DNA of 64,000 nucleotides, from NCBI GenBank assembly GCA_023388935.1, contig JAEWFG010000397.1:22092-86091 (forward strand). The letters run 5' to 3'. The position numbers and the translations under genes were made by a program. The notes beneath the pieces were generated by a model. It saw only the letters and a program-made list of their open reading frames with translations. It had not been told where the DNA came from and did not search any database. This document shows, one piece after another, positions 17,516 to 26,623 of this stretch (positions within the stretch are counted from its first letter, which is position 1; every line of letters starts with the position of its first letter). This stretch comes from Pseudomonadota bacterium (GTDB lineage: Bacteria > Pseudomonadota > Alphaproteobacteria > Rhizobiales > Xanthobacteraceae).

Positions 17516-17859
17516 GTTGCGCCTACTTCGCAGGTGCGCTGTGTGGTGCCGCGCCCTGCTTTTGACAAACCATCGATGCAATCTTTTCCCGGTGCGAACA
17601 CTTGGCTGTGAACGCCGGGCTGGCGCGATCTCTGCTACGATCGCGCGGTCACGATGCCGCGCGAAAATTCAATCAACTAAGAACAAGACGGGAGGTATCG
17701 AGCACATCCGGACATTGCGATTCGCATTCCAGCCTCCTGCCGGGATGTGCCCGTGCAGAGATAACGGGCGGAGATGCGGTGATACGACGCAACGATTTTG
17801 CGCCGGCCGACGTCGGCAAATCCTGAAATCAGCAAGCTTATGAAGAGCGAGGGACGATC

Positions 17860-18312
17860 ATGATCAAGGTGAAGATCAACGGCCAGGAACAGAGCTGGGA
17901 CGGCGACCCGGATCTCCCGCTACTCTGGTTCCTGCGTGACGAGGCCGGGCTCACCGGCACCAAGTTCGGCTGTGGCCAGGCCTTGTGCGGCTCCTGCACC
18001 GTCATCGTCGACAAGGAAGCAGTGCGCTCCTGCATCACATCGATCAACGACGTCGCCGGGCGCGAGGTCACGACGATCGAGGGATTGCATCCAAACGGCG
18101 ACCACCCTGTCCAGAAGGCCTGGCGCCAGGTCAACGTTCCCCAATGCGGCTTCTGCCAGTCCGGCCAGATCATGCAGGCCGCTGCGCTGCTAATGGACAA
18201 CCCGAAACCATCGCACGACCAGATCCGCGAGGCGATGTCCGGCAACATCTGCCGCTGCGGCTGCTACCAGCGCATCGAGAACGCCGTCCATCTCGCATCG
18301 ACGGGAGTGTGA
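17860..18312 (+). CDS. (2Fe-2S) small subunit of molybdenum aldehyde/isoquinoline oxidase (IorA-type)
   Basis: 150 residues with two [2Fe-2S] sites: plant-type KFGCGQALCGSCTV with C in RSCITS, and the helical CGFCQSGQ ... CRCGCYQR. Transfers electrons from the molybdopterin subunit. Ends two bases before the large-subunit ATG, so they form one operon. Confidence 0.92.
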   Translation: MIKVKINGQEQSWDGDPDLPLLWFLRDEAGLTGTKFGCGQALCGSCTVIVDKEAVRSCITSINDVAGREVTTIEGLHPNGDHPVQKAWRQVNVPQCGFCQSGQIMQAAALLMDNPKPSHDQIREAMSGNICRCGCYQRIENAVHLASTGV

Positions 18313-18313
18313 C

Positions 18314-20626
18314 ATGAATTTCATCGACAACCCCGGGAAGCTTCGTGGCTTCGAAAAGAACATCCGTGTCGAGAAGATCTCGCGCCGCAGTATCCTGAAG
18401 GGACTCGGCGTCGCCGGCGGCTTCGTGCTCGCCGCGCCCGTGATGTCGCGCCAGGCGTTTGCCTATGAGACCGGCGCGGGCAAGATGCCGCATGGCGTCG
18501 TGGTCGATCCGCGCGTGTTCGTCGCGGTGGCGCCCGACGGCATCGTCACCATTGTGGCCCACCGCTCCGAGATGGGCACCGGCGTGCGCACCAGCCTGCC
18601 GCTGATCGTGGCAGAGGAAATGGAGGCCGACTGGTCCAGGGTCAAGGTGCAGCAGGCCCATGGCGACGAGGTCAAGTTCGGCAACCAGGACACCGACGGC
18701 TCGCGCAGCACGCGGCATTACCTGATCCCGATGCGCCAGATCGGCGCCTCGGCCCGCATCATGCTGGAGCAGGCCGCAGCAAAGCGCTGGGGCGTGCCGG
18801 CGACCGAGGTCAAGGCCGTCAATCACGAGGTGGTCCACAGCTCCAGCGGGCGCAAGCTTGGTTTCGGCGAGCTCGCGGCCGACGCCGCCAAGGAATCGGT
18901 GCCGAGCATCGAAGGCCTCAAGCTGAAGGACCCCAAGGACTTCCGCTATCTGACGAAGGGTCAGGTCAGCATCGTCGATCTCCACGACATCACCACAGGC
19001 AAGGCGCGCTACGGTGCCGACGTGCGCCTGCCCGGCATGAAATACGCCGTGATCGCACGTCCGCCGGTGACCGGCGGCAAGTTGGTCTCATTCGATCCGG
19101 ACGCAGCGCTCAAGGTGCCCGGCGTCGAGAAGGTGATGCAGGCGCGTGGCTGGCCGTGGCCGTCGAAGTTCCAGCCGCTCGGCGGCGTTGCCGTGATCGC
19201 GCGCAACACCGGTGCGGCGATCAAGGGCCGCGACGCGCTAAAGCTGGTCTGGGATGACGGCGCCAACGGCAAATACGACTCGGCGGCCTATCGCAAGGAT
19301 CTCGAGGAGGCCGCGCGCAAGCCCGGCCTGGTCGTGCGTCAGGAGGGCGACGCAGACGCCGCCCTGAAGGGCGCCGACAAGGTCATCGTCGGCGAATATT
19401 ACCTGCCGCACCTTGCCCATGCCAGCATGGAGCCGCCGGTGGCGGTCGCGGACGTCAAGGGCGACAAGGCGGAGATCTGGGCGCCGGTGCAGAGCCCCGG
19501 CGGCACCCGCGAGGATGTCGCCAAGACGCTTGGCATCCCCGAGGACAACGTCACCGTCAACGTGACGCTGCTCGGCGGCGGCTTCGGCCGCAAATCGAAA
19601 TGCGATTTCGCGCTCGAGGCCGCGCTGCTGTCGAAGGAACTCGGTGCGCCCGTGAAGGTGCAATGGACGCGTGAGGACGACCTCCACCACGATTTCCTGC
19701 ACACCGTTTCGGTCGAGCGGATCGAGGCGGGGCTCGACAAGAACGGCAAGGTAATCGCCTGGCGCCATCGCAGTGTGGCGCCCACCATTGCCTCGACCTT
19801 CGCCGCCGGCGCAAACCACGCGGCACCTTTCGAGCTCGGCATGGGCCTCGTCGACATGCCGTTCGAGATTGCCAACATCTCCTGCGAGAACCCGGAAGCG
19901 GCCGCGCACACACGTATAGGCTGGTTCCGTTCGGTCTCGAACATCCCGCGCGCCTTCGCGGTGCAATCGATGGTCGGCGAGATCGCGCAGGCGACCGGCC
20001 GCGACCAGAAGGAGACTCTGCTCGCGCTGATCGGTACGCCCCGGATCGTCAAGCCGGCAGTGAAGGACTTGTGGAACTATGGCGAGCCCTTCGACAGCTA
20101 CCCGATCGACACCGCACGCCTGCGCAAGGTGGTCGAGTTGGTCGCCGAGAAGGGCGAATGGGGCCGTCAGGTGCCCAAGGGCCACGGTCTCGGCATTGCC
20201 GCGCACCGCAGCTTCGTGAGCTACATCGCGACCATCGTCGAGGTAGCCGTCGACGACAAGGGCAAGCTGACGGTTCCGCGGGTCGATACCGCGATCGATT
20301 GCGGCACCTATGTCAATCCCGAGCGCATCGCCTCACAGATCGAGGGCGCTGCGATCATGGGGCTGAGCCTCGCCAAATATGGCGAGGTCACCTTCAAGGA
20401 CGGCAAGGTGGAGCAGAAGAACTTTGACGGCTACCAGGTCATCAGGATGGATGAATCTCCCCTGGTCACCAACGTCTACATCGTGCCGCCCGGACCCGAC
20501 ACGCCGCCGAGCGGCGTCGGCGAGCCCGGCGTGCCGCCCTTCGCGCCGGCCCTGATGAATGCGATCTTCGCGGCGACGGGAAAACGCATCCGCAGCCTTC
20601 CGCTCGGCAAGCAATTGGAGGCGTAG
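18314..20626 (+). CDS. Molybdopterin large subunit of aldehyde oxidase (IorB-type, Tat-exported)
   Basis: 770 residues of the xanthine dehydrogenase/isoquinoline 1-oxidoreductase beta family. A twin-arginine signal SRRSILKGLGVAGGFVLAAP (about residues 25-45) indicates export of the folded enzyme with its small subunit. Later motifs LLGGGFGRKSKCDF and the catalytic glutamate loop SGVGEPGVPPFAPALMNAIF are present. Next to formaldehyde- and alcohol-oxidising genes, periplasmic oxidation of aldehydes made by the PQQ enzymes is plausible; the true substrate is unknown. Confidence 0.9.
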   Translation: MNFIDNPGKLRGFEKNIRVEKISRRSILKGLGVAGGFVLAAPVMSRQAFAYETGAGKMPHGVVVDPRVFVAVAPDGIVTIVAHRSEMGTGVRTSLPLIVAEEMEADWSRVKVQQAHGDEVKFGNQDTDGSRSTRHYLIPMRQIGASARIMLEQAAAKRWGVPATEVKAVNHEVVHSSSGRKLGFGELAADAAKESVPSIEGLKLKDPKDFRYLTKGQVSIVDLHDITTGKARYGADVRLPGMKYAVIARPPVTGGKLVSFDPDAALKVPGVEKVMQARGWPWPSKFQPLGGVAVIARNTGAAIKGRDALKLVWDDGANGKYDSAAYRKDLEEAARKPGLVVRQEGDADAALKGADKVIVGEYYLPHLAHASMEPPVAVADVKGDKAEIWAPVQSPGGTREDVAKTLGIPEDNVTVNVTLLGGGFGRKSKCDFALEAALLSKELGAPVKVQWTREDDLHHDFLHTVSVERIEAGLDKNGKVIAWRHRSVAPTIASTFAAGANHAAPFELGMGLVDMPFEIANISCENPEAAAHTRIGWFRSVSNIPRAFAVQSMVGEIAQATGRDQKETLLALIGTPRIVKPAVKDLWNYGEPFDSYPIDTARLRKVVELVAEKGEWGRQVPKGHGLGIAAHRSFVSYIATIVEVAVDDKGKLTVPRVDTAIDCGTYVNPERIASQIEGAAIMGLSLAKYGEVTFKDGKVEQKNFDGYQVIRMDESPLVTNVYIVPPGPDTPPSGVGEPGVPPFAPALMNAIFAATGKRIRSLPLGKQLEA

Positions 20627-20682
20627 AGCGGGAACACAAGGCGGCCTCGCGCCGTTTGCATCGATCTGACAGGAGCAGATCG

Positions 20683-20943
20683 ATGACCAACATCTCAAAG
20701 GCGCTCGCAGTCTCGCTGCTGTCGGGCGCCTTTTCCTTGACCACCGCGGCCGCGTTCGCCCAGAGCAACACCGCGCCGCCGACCACGGCCACGCGCCCCA
20801 CTGCGCCGGACCAGAACTCGCTTCCCAACGCCAGCGCCCCGCCCGCCTCGACCGCCCGGACCACCGGGCAGAGCAGCACCGATCCGAAGGTTCAGGAGAT
20901 GAACCAGAAAGAGAAGGACAAGGTCGACCGTCAGGGCAAGTAG
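20683..20943 (+). CDS. Small secreted Pro/Thr-rich protein
   Basis: 86 residues: signal peptide MTNISKALAVSLLSGAFS...AFAQ, then a low-complexity segment rich in Pro, Ala, Thr and Ser (APPTTATRPTAPDQNS) and a charged end QEMNQKEKDKVDRQGK. AGGAG lies eight bases before the ATG. 56 bases after the aldehyde oxidase large subunit. No function can be named. Confidence 0.6.
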   Translation: MTNISKALAVSLLSGAFSLTTAAAFAQSNTAPPTTATRPTAPDQNSLPNASAPPASTARTTGQSSTDPKVQEMNQKEKDKVDRQGK

Positions 20944-21012
20944 GCCTCGCACGCACCAGCGTTTCAGCGCTGTCATGACGGCAGCTACGTCCTCGCGGAA
21001 GCGTATTGATGT

Positions 21013-21050
21013 CCCCTCTCCCCTTCGCAAGCTTAGCAAGGGGAGAGGGG
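21013..21050. terminator. GC-rich hairpin between convergent genes
   Basis: CCCCTCTCCCCTT (21013-21025) pairs perfectly with AAGGGGAGAGGGG (21038-21050). It lies in the 193-base gap between the small secreted protein and the convergent PQQ dehydrogenase and may end both transcripts. Confidence 0.5.
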
Positions 21051-21065
21051 AAGACAGGATGCGCA

Positions 21066-21094
21066 AAGTGCGGCGGACGCCGTCCGCCGCACTT
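21066..21094. repeat. Short perfect palindrome AAGTGCGGCGGAC / GTCCGCCGCACTT
   Basis: 13-bp arms with a three-base loop, next to the hairpin at 21013. Very stable; either a bidirectional terminator or a copy of an intergenic palindromic repeat. Confidence 0.5.
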
Positions 21095-21136
21095 CGCTCC
21101 CCCCACTGCTCCGCCTTCGTCGATCCGCCGCGGAGC

Positions 21137-22861
21137 TTATTTCTTCAACGCGAACACCCAGATGACGCCGCCCTGCGGCACATTGGATTCGATGCCGATA
21201 TTGTTGGTCGCGAGCGCATCCTGGATGCGCTGCGCGTCCACACCCCATCCCGACTGGATCGCGATGTATTGGGTGCCGTCGATCTCATAGGACACCGGCA
21301 TGCCCATGATGCCGGAGTTGGTCTTCTGCTCCCACAAGAGTTCGCCGGTCTTTGCGTTGAAGGCGCGGAAGTTGCGGTCGTTGGTGCCACCGGCGAAGAC
21401 GAGATCGCCCGCGGTCGCCGTGACCGACCCGAACATCTGAGACTTCGGGAAGTTGTGCTGCCACACCTTCTTGCCGGTCGCAGGATCCCAGGCCTGTATC
21501 TCACCAAAATGATCGGCGCCGGGCTTGGCCTTCAGGCCGATGTCCTCCGGCTTGGTGCCGAGCCAGAGCTCACCGGGCTTGAGCGCAACCTTTTCGCCCG
21601 TGAAGCCGCCACAGAAGTTCTCGTTGGCCGGTACATAGACGAGGCCGGTCTTCTGGCTGTAGGCCGCCGACGGCCAGTCCTTGCCGCCCCACAGTGACGG
21701 ACAGAACTCCACCCGTTTGCCGATGCCAGGCTTGTGGGCGGGATCGACGATCGGCTTGCCGCTCTCATCGATGCCCTTCCAGACGTCAGTTGCGACAAAC
21801 GGCCAGCCGGCGACGTAGTTGATCTTGGTCGGGGTGCGCTCGAGCACCCAGAAGATCGCATCGCGTCCGGGATGGATCAGGCTCTTGATATTGCGGCCGT
21901 TGCGTTGCAGGTCGACCAGGATCGGCGCCTCGACCTCGTCCCAATCCCAGGAATCGTTCTGGTGGTACTGGTGATAGGTCTTGATCTTGCCGTTGCTGGG
22001 ATCGAGCGCCAGCACGGACGAAGTGTAGAGGTTGTCGCCGGGATGCGTCTCGCCGGGCCACGGCGCGGCGTTGCCGACACCCCAATAGATCGTCTTGGTG
22101 TCCTTGTCGTAATTTCCGGTCATCCAGGCCGATCCGCCACCCGTCTTCCAGTCATCGCCCTGCCAGGTATCATGGCCGGGCTCGCCTTCGCCGGGAATGG
22201 TGTAGGTCCGCCACAGTTCCTTGCCGTCTTTGGCATCAAAGGCGGCGACGTAGCCGCGCACGCCGAGCTCGCCGCCGGAGCCGCCGACGATGACCTTGCC
22301 GTCGACAACAAGCGGCATCAGGGTCATGTACTGCCCCTTCTTATAGTCCTGCACCTTGGTGTCCCACACCACGTTGCCGGTCTTGGCATCGAGGGCTACG
22401 ACGTGATCGTCGGTGGTGGCAAGATAGAGCTTGTCCTCCCAGAGGCCGACGCCGCGGCTGGTCGGATGCAGCTGGAAGAGATCATCGGGAAGCTGCCGCT
22501 TGTAGCGCCAGTACACGTCGCCGGTCCTCGCGTTCAGCGCGATCACCTGGCCCATCGGCGTTGCCACGAACATCACGCCGTTGTTGACGATCGGCGGCGC
22601 CTCGTGGCCTTCGACCACGCCGGTGGCGAACGTCCAGACCGGCGTGAGATTTTTCACGTTCGAAATGTTGATCTGGTCGAGCGGGCTATAGCCCTGCCCG
22701 TCATAGGTGCGCCGATAGAGCATCCAGTTGGCGGGCTCCGGATTTTCCAGCCGCTGCGCGGTGACCGGAGAATAATTCTCGATCGGGCCTGCGCCCGCGG
22801 CGGTCGAGACAAGGCACGTGAAGGCGACGAAGCCGGACAGTAACCACTGCTTCCTGGTCAT
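21137..22861 (-). CDS. PQQ-dependent dehydrogenase, Ln-type aspartate, no vicinal cysteines
   Basis: 574 residues, signal peptide to about AGA (residue 24), eight-bladed propeller of the methanol/ethanol dehydrogenase family. Catalytic Asp306 and a second Asp308 in SWDWDEVEAP suggest lanthanide use. Where XoxF and the first enzyme have the adjacent Cys pair, this one reads FQLHPTSRGV (about 129-138), so the ring disulfide is absent. Two other cysteines (FCPSLW and NFCGGF) occur later. It follows a Rieske gene on the same strand by 116 bases. Substrate unknown. Confidence 0.88.
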   Translation of the reverse strand: MTRKQWLLSGFVAFTCLVSTAAGAGPIENYSPVTAQRLENPEPANWMLYRRTYDGQGYSPLDQINISNVKNLTPVWTFATGVVEGHEAPPIVNNGVMFVATPMGQVIALNARTGDVYWRYKRQLPDDLFQLHPTSRGVGLWEDKLYLATTDDHVVALDAKTGNVVWDTKVQDYKKGQYMTLMPLVVDGKVIVGGSGGELGVRGYVAAFDAKDGKELWRTYTIPGEGEPGHDTWQGDDWKTGGGSAWMTGNYDKDTKTIYWGVGNAAPWPGETHPGDNLYTSSVLALDPSNGKIKTYHQYHQNDSWDWDEVEAPILVDLQRNGRNIKSLIHPGRDAIFWVLERTPTKINYVAGWPFVATDVWKGIDESGKPIVDPAHKPGIGKRVEFCPSLWGGKDWPSAAYSQKTGLVYVPANENFCGGFTGEKVALKPGELWLGTKPEDIGLKAKPGADHFGEIQAWDPATGKKVWQHNFPKSQMFGSVTATAGDLVFAGGTNDRNFRAFNAKTGELLWEQKTNSGIMGMPVSYEIDGTQYIAIQSGWGVDAQRIQDALATNNIGIESNVPQGGVIWVFALKK

Positions 22862-22977
22862 GGACGTTCCCCTTCTTTATCCGTTTGAATTCTTGTTCTG
22901 AATTCTTGCCGTTCGTCCCGTCGTCCGCCCATCGGCGGATGCGGCCTCTCGTGACGCGGGCACAACCCGCACGTCCA

Positions 22978-23667
22978 TCATCCTGGCTGCGCGCCACCTA
23001 CCTTTCCGATGAAATTGCCGGCGACGCTGAGCGAACCGTCAGCGAGCGCCAGAGGCAGCGCCGCAAGCCGCCGCGGCGCCGGCCCGAACACGACCTGCGC
23101 GCCCGCGCGGGGATCGTATTCGGAGTTGTGACACATACACTTGAATACCTCCTTGTCGCCGACATCGCTCTTCACCCAGGCGGTGACGGGACAGCCGGCA
23201 TGGGCGCAGATCGCCGAATAGGCGATGATGCCGTCGATGGCGCGCGAGCGTGTCTGCTCGTCGAGTTCGGCGGGATCGAGCCGGATGATCAGGATCTCGT
23301 TGAGCCGCGAGGCGCTGCGCACGACCGACGTCTTGGCATCCTTCGGCCAGGCATGAACCGGCGGTCCACCGGCCGGTAGATCGGCTGCGGTGATGAGCTT
23401 TCCTTCCTGGTCGCCTTCCGAGAACACGAGCAGATCGCCCTTCTGCGGCCGTTCGTCGGAGCCGGGCGGATCCTCGCCCGCGTGCACCTGTGCTGAACAG
23501 CCGAGGCATGCGGTGGTGGCGAGCGCGCCGAGCAGAAGTGCTCGCCGCGTTTGCTCCGCGCACCTATCGGCTTCAGGTTCCACACTGTTCTCGAAGGATG
23601 AGGAAGTGATGTTGAACGATGCGCGTGACATGCCTGCTAGCAGGCGCTGCAACTCTGCCGAAAACAA
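22978..23667 (-). CDS. Rieske [2Fe-2S] protein
   Basis: Up to 229 residues. N-terminal segment RRALLLGALATTACLGCSAQVHAG looks like a Tat-like or lipoprotein signal; the C-terminal half has both Rieske motifs, CAHAGC and CMCHNSEYD, followed by FGPAPRRLAALPLALADG, typical of the QcrA/PetA-like domain. The start is uncertain: a TTG at 23667 or ATG at 23631 are possible. Upstream partner of the PQQ dehydrogenase in the same direction; it may carry electrons from it. Confidence 0.82.
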   Translation of the reverse strand: MFSAELQRLLAGMSRASFNITSSSFENSVEPEADRCAEQTRRALLLGALATTACLGCSAQVHAGEDPPGSDERPQKGDLLVFSEGDQEGKLITAADLPAGGPPVHAWPKDAKTSVVRSASRLNEILIIRLDPAELDEQTRSRAIDGIIAYSAICAHAGCPVTAWVKSDVGDKEVFKCMCHNSEYDPRAGAQVVFGPAPRRLAALPLALADGSLSVAGNFIGKVGGAQPG

Positions 23668-23902
23668 GGCGGAGAATTGGCACCGCAGTGCATCAATATG
23701 GATTCACTCGCTTTGATTGAGAACGACTGAACGCATTCAAACGCGTTTTTGCGATTTCAACGCCGCACCGCGCAATCGGCATGATGATTTTGCAGACCAG
23801 ACCGACAATGATGGAATTGGTACTCGCGTTATTGATCGCGCAAAGCAACCCAGGAAAGCAATCCAGGAGTGACTGCACGTTTTGCGGGCACGCCTACCGC
23901 GT

Positions 23903-24367
23903 TCAGCCTCTGAGCACATGACGCGGCGAAGCGACGAAGCCTGCGACCGTCGCCGATGCCATTTCAAAACTGTCGGCGATGCGCCGCGCCTTGTCGATGA
24001 AGAGCGCCGCGGCCGCGGGCGGGCAGACCTCGCGCGCAGTCTGTTCGAACAGGTCGAGCCAGCGATCGAAATGATCACCGACCAGTCTCAACGGCAGATG
24101 CGCCCGCATCGGCGAACCATGGTAGCGGCCGCTCATGAGCACGACCGACGACCAGAAATCCCTGAGCTTGGCGAGATGCTCGTCCCAATTCTGCACGATC
24201 GCGAAGACCGGCCCCAGCAGCGCGTCCTCGCGAACACGTCCGTAGAAACGGGTGACGAGTTCCCCGATCATCTCTTCCGTGATCCCGGTACGCTCGATCG
24301 CATCCTGGGCCAGCAGGTTCCGCCGCGCCGTCGCCGCCTCGCGCTCGGCGTTCAGTCGATCCGACAT
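23903..24367 (-). CDS. Group III truncated haemoglobin
   Basis: 154 residues with the trHbIII pattern: TRFYGRVREDALLGPVFA, WDEHLAKLRDFWSSVVLMSGRYHG and the proximal histidine in GDHFDRWLDLFE. Small cytoplasmic haem proteins of this group bind oxygen or NO; the exact role is not settled. Stands alone between the Rieske gene and the 3-hydroxybutyryl-CoA dehydrogenase. Confidence 0.88.
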   Translation of the reverse strand: MSDRLNAEREAATARRNLLAQDAIERTGITEEMIGELVTRFYGRVREDALLGPVFAIVQNWDEHLAKLRDFWSSVVLMSGRYHGSPMRAHLPLRLVGDHFDRWLDLFEQTAREVCPPAAAALFIDKARRIADSFEMASATVAGFVASPRHVLRG

Positions 24368-24505
24368 ATGCTATGTTATCCGTTCCGTTGTTCCAGCAAG
24401 CCATTCCCTCGACACAGTCGAGCCAATTGCGCGCTGCGTCTTTGTTGCAGCGCAAATTGCGAGGGTCCGGCGGCGGACGGTGCACGCCCGCCGCCTGCGC
24501 CTTGA

Positions 24506-25357
24506 TCAGGCGGTATAAGTGTAGAAGCCCTGCCCGCTCTTGCGGCCGAGATGGCCCGCATCGACCATTTCCTTGAGCAAGGGGGCTGGACGGTATTTGG
24601 GGTCATTGAAGCCTTTATAAAAGACCTCCATGACCGAAAGCATGGTGTCCAGCCCGACGAGATCGGCTAGCGCCAGAGGCCCGATCGGGTGGTTGCAGCC
24701 GAGTTTCATGCCGGCGTCGATCTCTTCTGCCGTCGCGATCCCTTCCTGGAGCGCGAAGATCGCCTCGTTGATCATCGGACACAGGATGCGGTTGACGGCG
24801 AAGCCCGGGCTGTTCTTGGCTGTGATCGCCACCTTGCCGACGCGCTTGGCGAAATCCAGCGCCTTGGCATGGGTGTCGTCGGAGGTCTGCAGGCCGCGAA
24901 TGAGTTCCAGCAGCGCCATCACCGGCACCGGGTTGAAGAAGTGCATGCCGATGAAGCGATCGGGGCGATCGGTTGCGGCGGCGAGCTTCGTGATTGAGAT
25001 CGAGGACGTGTTGGTCGCAACCAGCGTGCGCGGCGACAGCGTCGCGCAGAGGTCCTTCAGGATCTTGATCTTGAGCTCCTCATTCTCGGTCGCGGCCTCG
25101 ATCACCAGGTCGCAATTGGCGAGCTTCGCCCGGTCGGTCGTGCCGGTGATGCGCTTGAGCGTCGCCTCGCGATCCGCCGTCGACATCTTCTCCTTCTTGA
25201 CAAGGCGCTCCAGGCTGCCGCCGACGGTCGAAATCCCGCGGTTCACCGCCGCATCGGAAATGTCGACCATCACGACCGAGAGCCCGGCCGCGGCACAGAC
25301 CTGCGCGATGCCATTCCCCATGGTCCCTGCCCCGATGATGCCAACGGTTTGGATCAT
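24506..25357 (-). CDS. hbd: 3-hydroxybutyryl-CoA dehydrogenase
   Basis: 283 residues. NAD-binding start MIQTVGIIGAGTMGNGIAQV, then the catalytic-domain signature FNPVPVMALLELIRG, ITAKNSPGFAVNRIL and the helical end GRKSGQGFYTYTA. Interconverts acetoacetyl-CoA and 3-hydroxybutyryl-CoA in fatty acid or polyhydroxybutyrate metabolism. ATG at 25357 begins the Rossmann fold directly. Confidence 0.92.
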   Translation of the reverse strand: MIQTVGIIGAGTMGNGIAQVCAAAGLSVVMVDISDAAVNRGISTVGGSLERLVKKEKMSTADREATLKRITGTTDRAKLANCDLVIEAATENEELKIKILKDLCATLSPRTLVATNTSSISITKLAAATDRPDRFIGMHFFNPVPVMALLELIRGLQTSDDTHAKALDFAKRVGKVAITAKNSPGFAVNRILCPMINEAIFALQEGIATAEEIDAGMKLGCNHPIGPLALADLVGLDTMLSVMEVFYKGFNDPKYRPAPLLKEMVDAGHLGRKSGQGFYTYTA

Positions 25358-25756
25358 TGCTTCATATCCTTCATCCTTGCGGGCGTGCCAGCATCGGCCC
25401 GACCCCATTGTTCGTGATCAGGGTCTAGCACCGCCAGCGGGCGGGTACGACCTGATCTTGCAGCTTCCTTAAAGCAGTTATGTCGGGAATAAAGCCGCCT
25501 TTCGGGCGCGAAAGGGCACGAATTGGCAGTCTGGCGGACCGATTTGATCCATTTTTGCATCCAGTCCCGCCCCCCGGGCTGCGCGGCCGAGGAACGGCCA
25601 ACAGGCCGGTCGTCGACACCCAGGCCCTCGACCGCAATTCCACAGCTTACGAATACAATCGCGAGATGCCGCTGCTTGACGCCGCGGTGGCAGCCAACAA
25701 ATGATTCCACCTGTCTCGCGAAACCAACCATTGTTGCGTGAACACCAGGAGGTATC
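25358..25756. other. 399-base intergenic region, nothing recognised
   Basis: Divergent space between the 3-hydroxybutyryl-CoA dehydrogenase and the DUF3551 gene. It must contain promoters for both. I see no RNA gene, repeat or credible small protein. Confidence 0.4.
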
Positions 25757-25978
25757 ATGTCCAGACTTGTGATCGGCGCTACCCTCCTCATTCTGAGCTA
25801 CACCGGAGCGAGCTCCGCCCAAGCGGATCGCTATTGCCTCCAGGGCGATCGGTGGGGATTTCCCGGCAATTGCGCCTTTTCGACAATGAGCCAGTGCCGA
25901 GCAACCGCCTCAGGCACGCGGGCATCTTGCGGCGCCAATCCACGCTATCTGCACCATCGTCGCGGGCAGCCCCGTTGA
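25757..25978 (+). CDS. DUF3551 small secreted protein
   Basis: 73 residues: signal peptide MSRLVIGATLLILSYTGASSAQA, then RYCLQGDRWGFPGNC, FSTMSQCRATASGTRASCG and NPRYL. The YCLQG...GxPGxC.FST..QC.ATASGT...CG.NP pattern is the DUF3551 signature, a family abundant in Bradyrhizobium. Four mature cysteines suggest two disulfides. AGGAGG precedes the ATG. Function unknown. Confidence 0.85.
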   Translation: MSRLVIGATLLILSYTGASSAQADRYCLQGDRWGFPGNCAFSTMSQCRATASGTRASCGANPRYLHHRRGQPR

Positions 25979-26251
25979 CGGCTTCGGCCGCCGCTCGCTC
26001 GAAAACGACAAGTCACAGGCCAAAACGCTGAACTACGGTCCGCGGCCGCCCGCCCTGATCAGATCGAACGCGATCGACCGGAGACGACGAGCGGTTCGCC
26101 GCCCCCTCCGGCCAACCGCGGCATGCTTCTGGAACTTCCGCCGTGAATCGTGGTCTAGTCGGCGAAGGGACTATTGCCCACTCGCTGTGGCGAGAATACG
26201 CGAGGGTCCACGGGAAGCAGCCGATTTGCTGCCGGGTATGGGGGCTTTTGA

Positions 26252-26623
26252 ATGGACGTGATCATCTACCACAATCCCGATTGCGGCACCTCGCGCACCA
26301 CGCTTGCGACGATCCGGAACGCCGGTATCGAACCGCACGTGATCGAATATTTGAAGACGCCGCCGTCACGAGCGCTGCTCCAGCAGCTCATCGCGCGCAT
26401 GGGGATTTCGGCGCGCGAGACGGTTCGCGAAAAAGCGGCGCCCTATGCTGAGCTCGGGCTCGACAACGCGGCGCTGACCGACGATCAGCTGCTCGATGCG
26501 ATGATGGCGCATCCGATCCTGATCAACCGACCGATCGTGGTGACGCCGAAGGGCGTAAAGCTCTGCCGCCCCTCCGAACTGGTGCTCGACCTGCTGCCGA
26601 CGCCAAAGCGCCCGGCCGGATGA
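26252..26623 (+). CDS. arsC: Glutaredoxin-dependent arsenate reductase
   Basis: 123 residues of the ArsC/Spx thioredoxin fold with the catalytic NPDCGTSR (Cys11), later arginines in MMAHPILINRPIVVT and GVKLCRPSE. Reduces arsenate to arsenite with glutaredoxin. No arsenite exporter or ArsR is beside it; instead the stop overlaps the start of a tungstate permease (ATGA). Confidence 0.9.
   Translation: MDVIIYHNPDCGTSRTTLATIRNAGIEPHVIEYLKTPPSRALLQQLIARMGISARETVREKAAPYAELGLDNAALTDDQLLDAMMAHPILINRPIVVTPKGVKLCRPSELVLDLLPTPKRPAG

Larger units (their letters stand above)
17226..17859. other. 634-base intergenic region with two hairpins
   Basis: No protein gene is supported. It contains a gfa-proximal hairpin (17267-17302), a likely small RNA ending in a rho-independent terminator (17476-17515), and the promoter region of the aldehyde oxidase genes. 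Short reading frames on both strands here have unnatural composition. Confidence 0.5.

Noticed and set aside
17320..17601. 93-codon minus-strand frame in the gap after gfa
   Set aside because: Arg/Gly/Ser-rich, crosses the strong terminator, no ribosome site or family resemblance.
21013..21094. Paired palindromes considered as a mobile-element end
   Set aside because: No transposase, target duplication or second copy in the window; convergent-gene terminators explain them better.
25354..25791. 145-codon minus-strand frame upstream of hbd
   Set aside because: Crosses the hbd start in another frame and lacks any conserved pattern.
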